From NCBI RefSeq assembly GCF_024105665.1, contig NZ_JAAAMK010000002.1:558001-622000 (forward strand): DNA of 64,000 bases. Reading direction: 5' to 3'. The DNA comes from Aliihoeflea aestuarii (lineage in GTDB: Bacteria > Pseudomonadota > Alphaproteobacteria > Rhizobiales > Rhizobiaceae). Positions 63,831 to 64,000 of the stretch are shown here, in pieces. The position numbers and the translations under genes are program-made. The notes below the pieces were generated by a model. It saw nothing but the letters and a program-made list of their open reading frames with translations, searched no databases and was not told the origin of the DNA. The first letter of the stretch is position 1. The number at the start of each line of letters is the position of its first letter.

Positions 63831-64000
63831 ATGCAGATTATCGTCACGGGCATATTGCTGGGCGGCACCTACGCGCTGATCGCGTTGGGGCTGACGCTGC
63901 AATACGGCGTCGCGCGCATCATGAACCTCGCCAATGGCGAGACGTTCGTGGCCGCGTGCTTCATCGCCTTCTGGCTGTTCACCGCCATGCAGATCAACCC
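63831..64000 (+). CDS. Branched-chain-type ABC transporter permease (LivH), N-terminal part
   Basis: The first 56 residues of a LivH-type permease are in the window: a start at ATG 63831 followed by IIVTGILLGGTYALIALGL and the family signature ARIMNLANGE. The rest lies beyond the window. It continues the operon of the aldehyde dehydrogenase and binding protein. Confidence 0.9.
   Translation, partial: MQIIVTGILLGGTYALIALGLTLQYGVARIMNLANGETFVAACFIAFWLFTAMQIN

Overview
The window looks like a chromosomal stretch from a GC-rich alphaproteobacterium, most likely of the order Hyphomicrobiales (rhizobia and relatives). This rests on gene content (otsB/otsA, a tamA-tamB pair, a FadE-type acyl-CoA dehydrogenase, a TadG-like VWA protein, a very high density of ABC and tripartite solute importers) and on codon style. 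It is an inference; no rRNA or other marker gene is present. I saw no tRNA, rRNA, CRISPR array, intact insertion sequence or replication origin.

Bases 1-16600 are mostly housekeeping or stress genes: the end of an alpha/beta hydrolase, a nitroreductase, a PLP aminotransferase, a small secreted cysteine protein, trehalose synthesis (otsB, otsA), a DUF3008 protein, the outer-membrane assembly pair tamA-tamB, a small acidic protein, an acyl-CoA dehydrogenase and a VWA-domain TadG-like protein.

Bases 16700-32660 form a sugar-acid catabolic region. A LacI-type repressor (24371-25381) sits among a tripartite TctCBA importer, a sugar ABC importer, an IlvD/Edd-family sugar-acid dehydratase, four dehydrogenases of SDR, epimerase-like and hydroxyisobutyrate type, a further SDR resembling 2-keto-3-deoxy-L-fuconate dehydrogenase and a fumarylacetoacetate-hydrolase-family enzyme. 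Three near-identical palindromes (core TGGCAGCGCTGCCA) lie at 21223, 25426 and 32641, each in front of one of these transcription units. Together they suggest a single LacI regulon for a non-phosphorylative route: acid, 2-keto-3-deoxy acid, 2,4-diketo acid, then cleavage to pyruvate plus a hydroxy acid.

Bases 32754-54275 hold a second, larger system arranged as two divergent arms around a LacI-type operator at 47378-47393. The minus arm (47317 back to 32754) encodes a DoeB-like deacylase, a threonine-dehydratase-like enzyme, an N-acyl-D-amino-acid deacylase, an oligopeptide-type ABC importer with an unusual regulator and a threonine-synthase-like PLP enzyme embedded in it, a RidA imine deaminase, and two 2-keto-3-deoxy-sugar-acid kinases with one KDPGal-type aldolase. 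The plus arm encodes a D-serine-dehydratase-like PLP enzyme, a polar amino-acid ABC importer, a second RidA, a second DoeB-like deacylase and a LacI regulator. The combination of deacylases, PLP ammonia-lyases, RidA and 2-keto-3-deoxy-sugar kinase/aldolase fits catabolism of N-acylated 2-amino-2-deoxy sugar acids such as N-acetyl-glucosaminate. I regard this as the most interesting content of the window; the substrate is a hypothesis.

Bases 54276-64000 contain a ThDP decarboxylase/aldehyde dehydrogenase pair with an XRE-cupin regulator and tandem operator-like repeats, a divergent HxlR/GST pair, a 581-base stretch with no convincing gene, an AraC regulator, and the start of a second aldehyde dehydrogenase plus branched-chain-type ABC importer operon that runs off the end.
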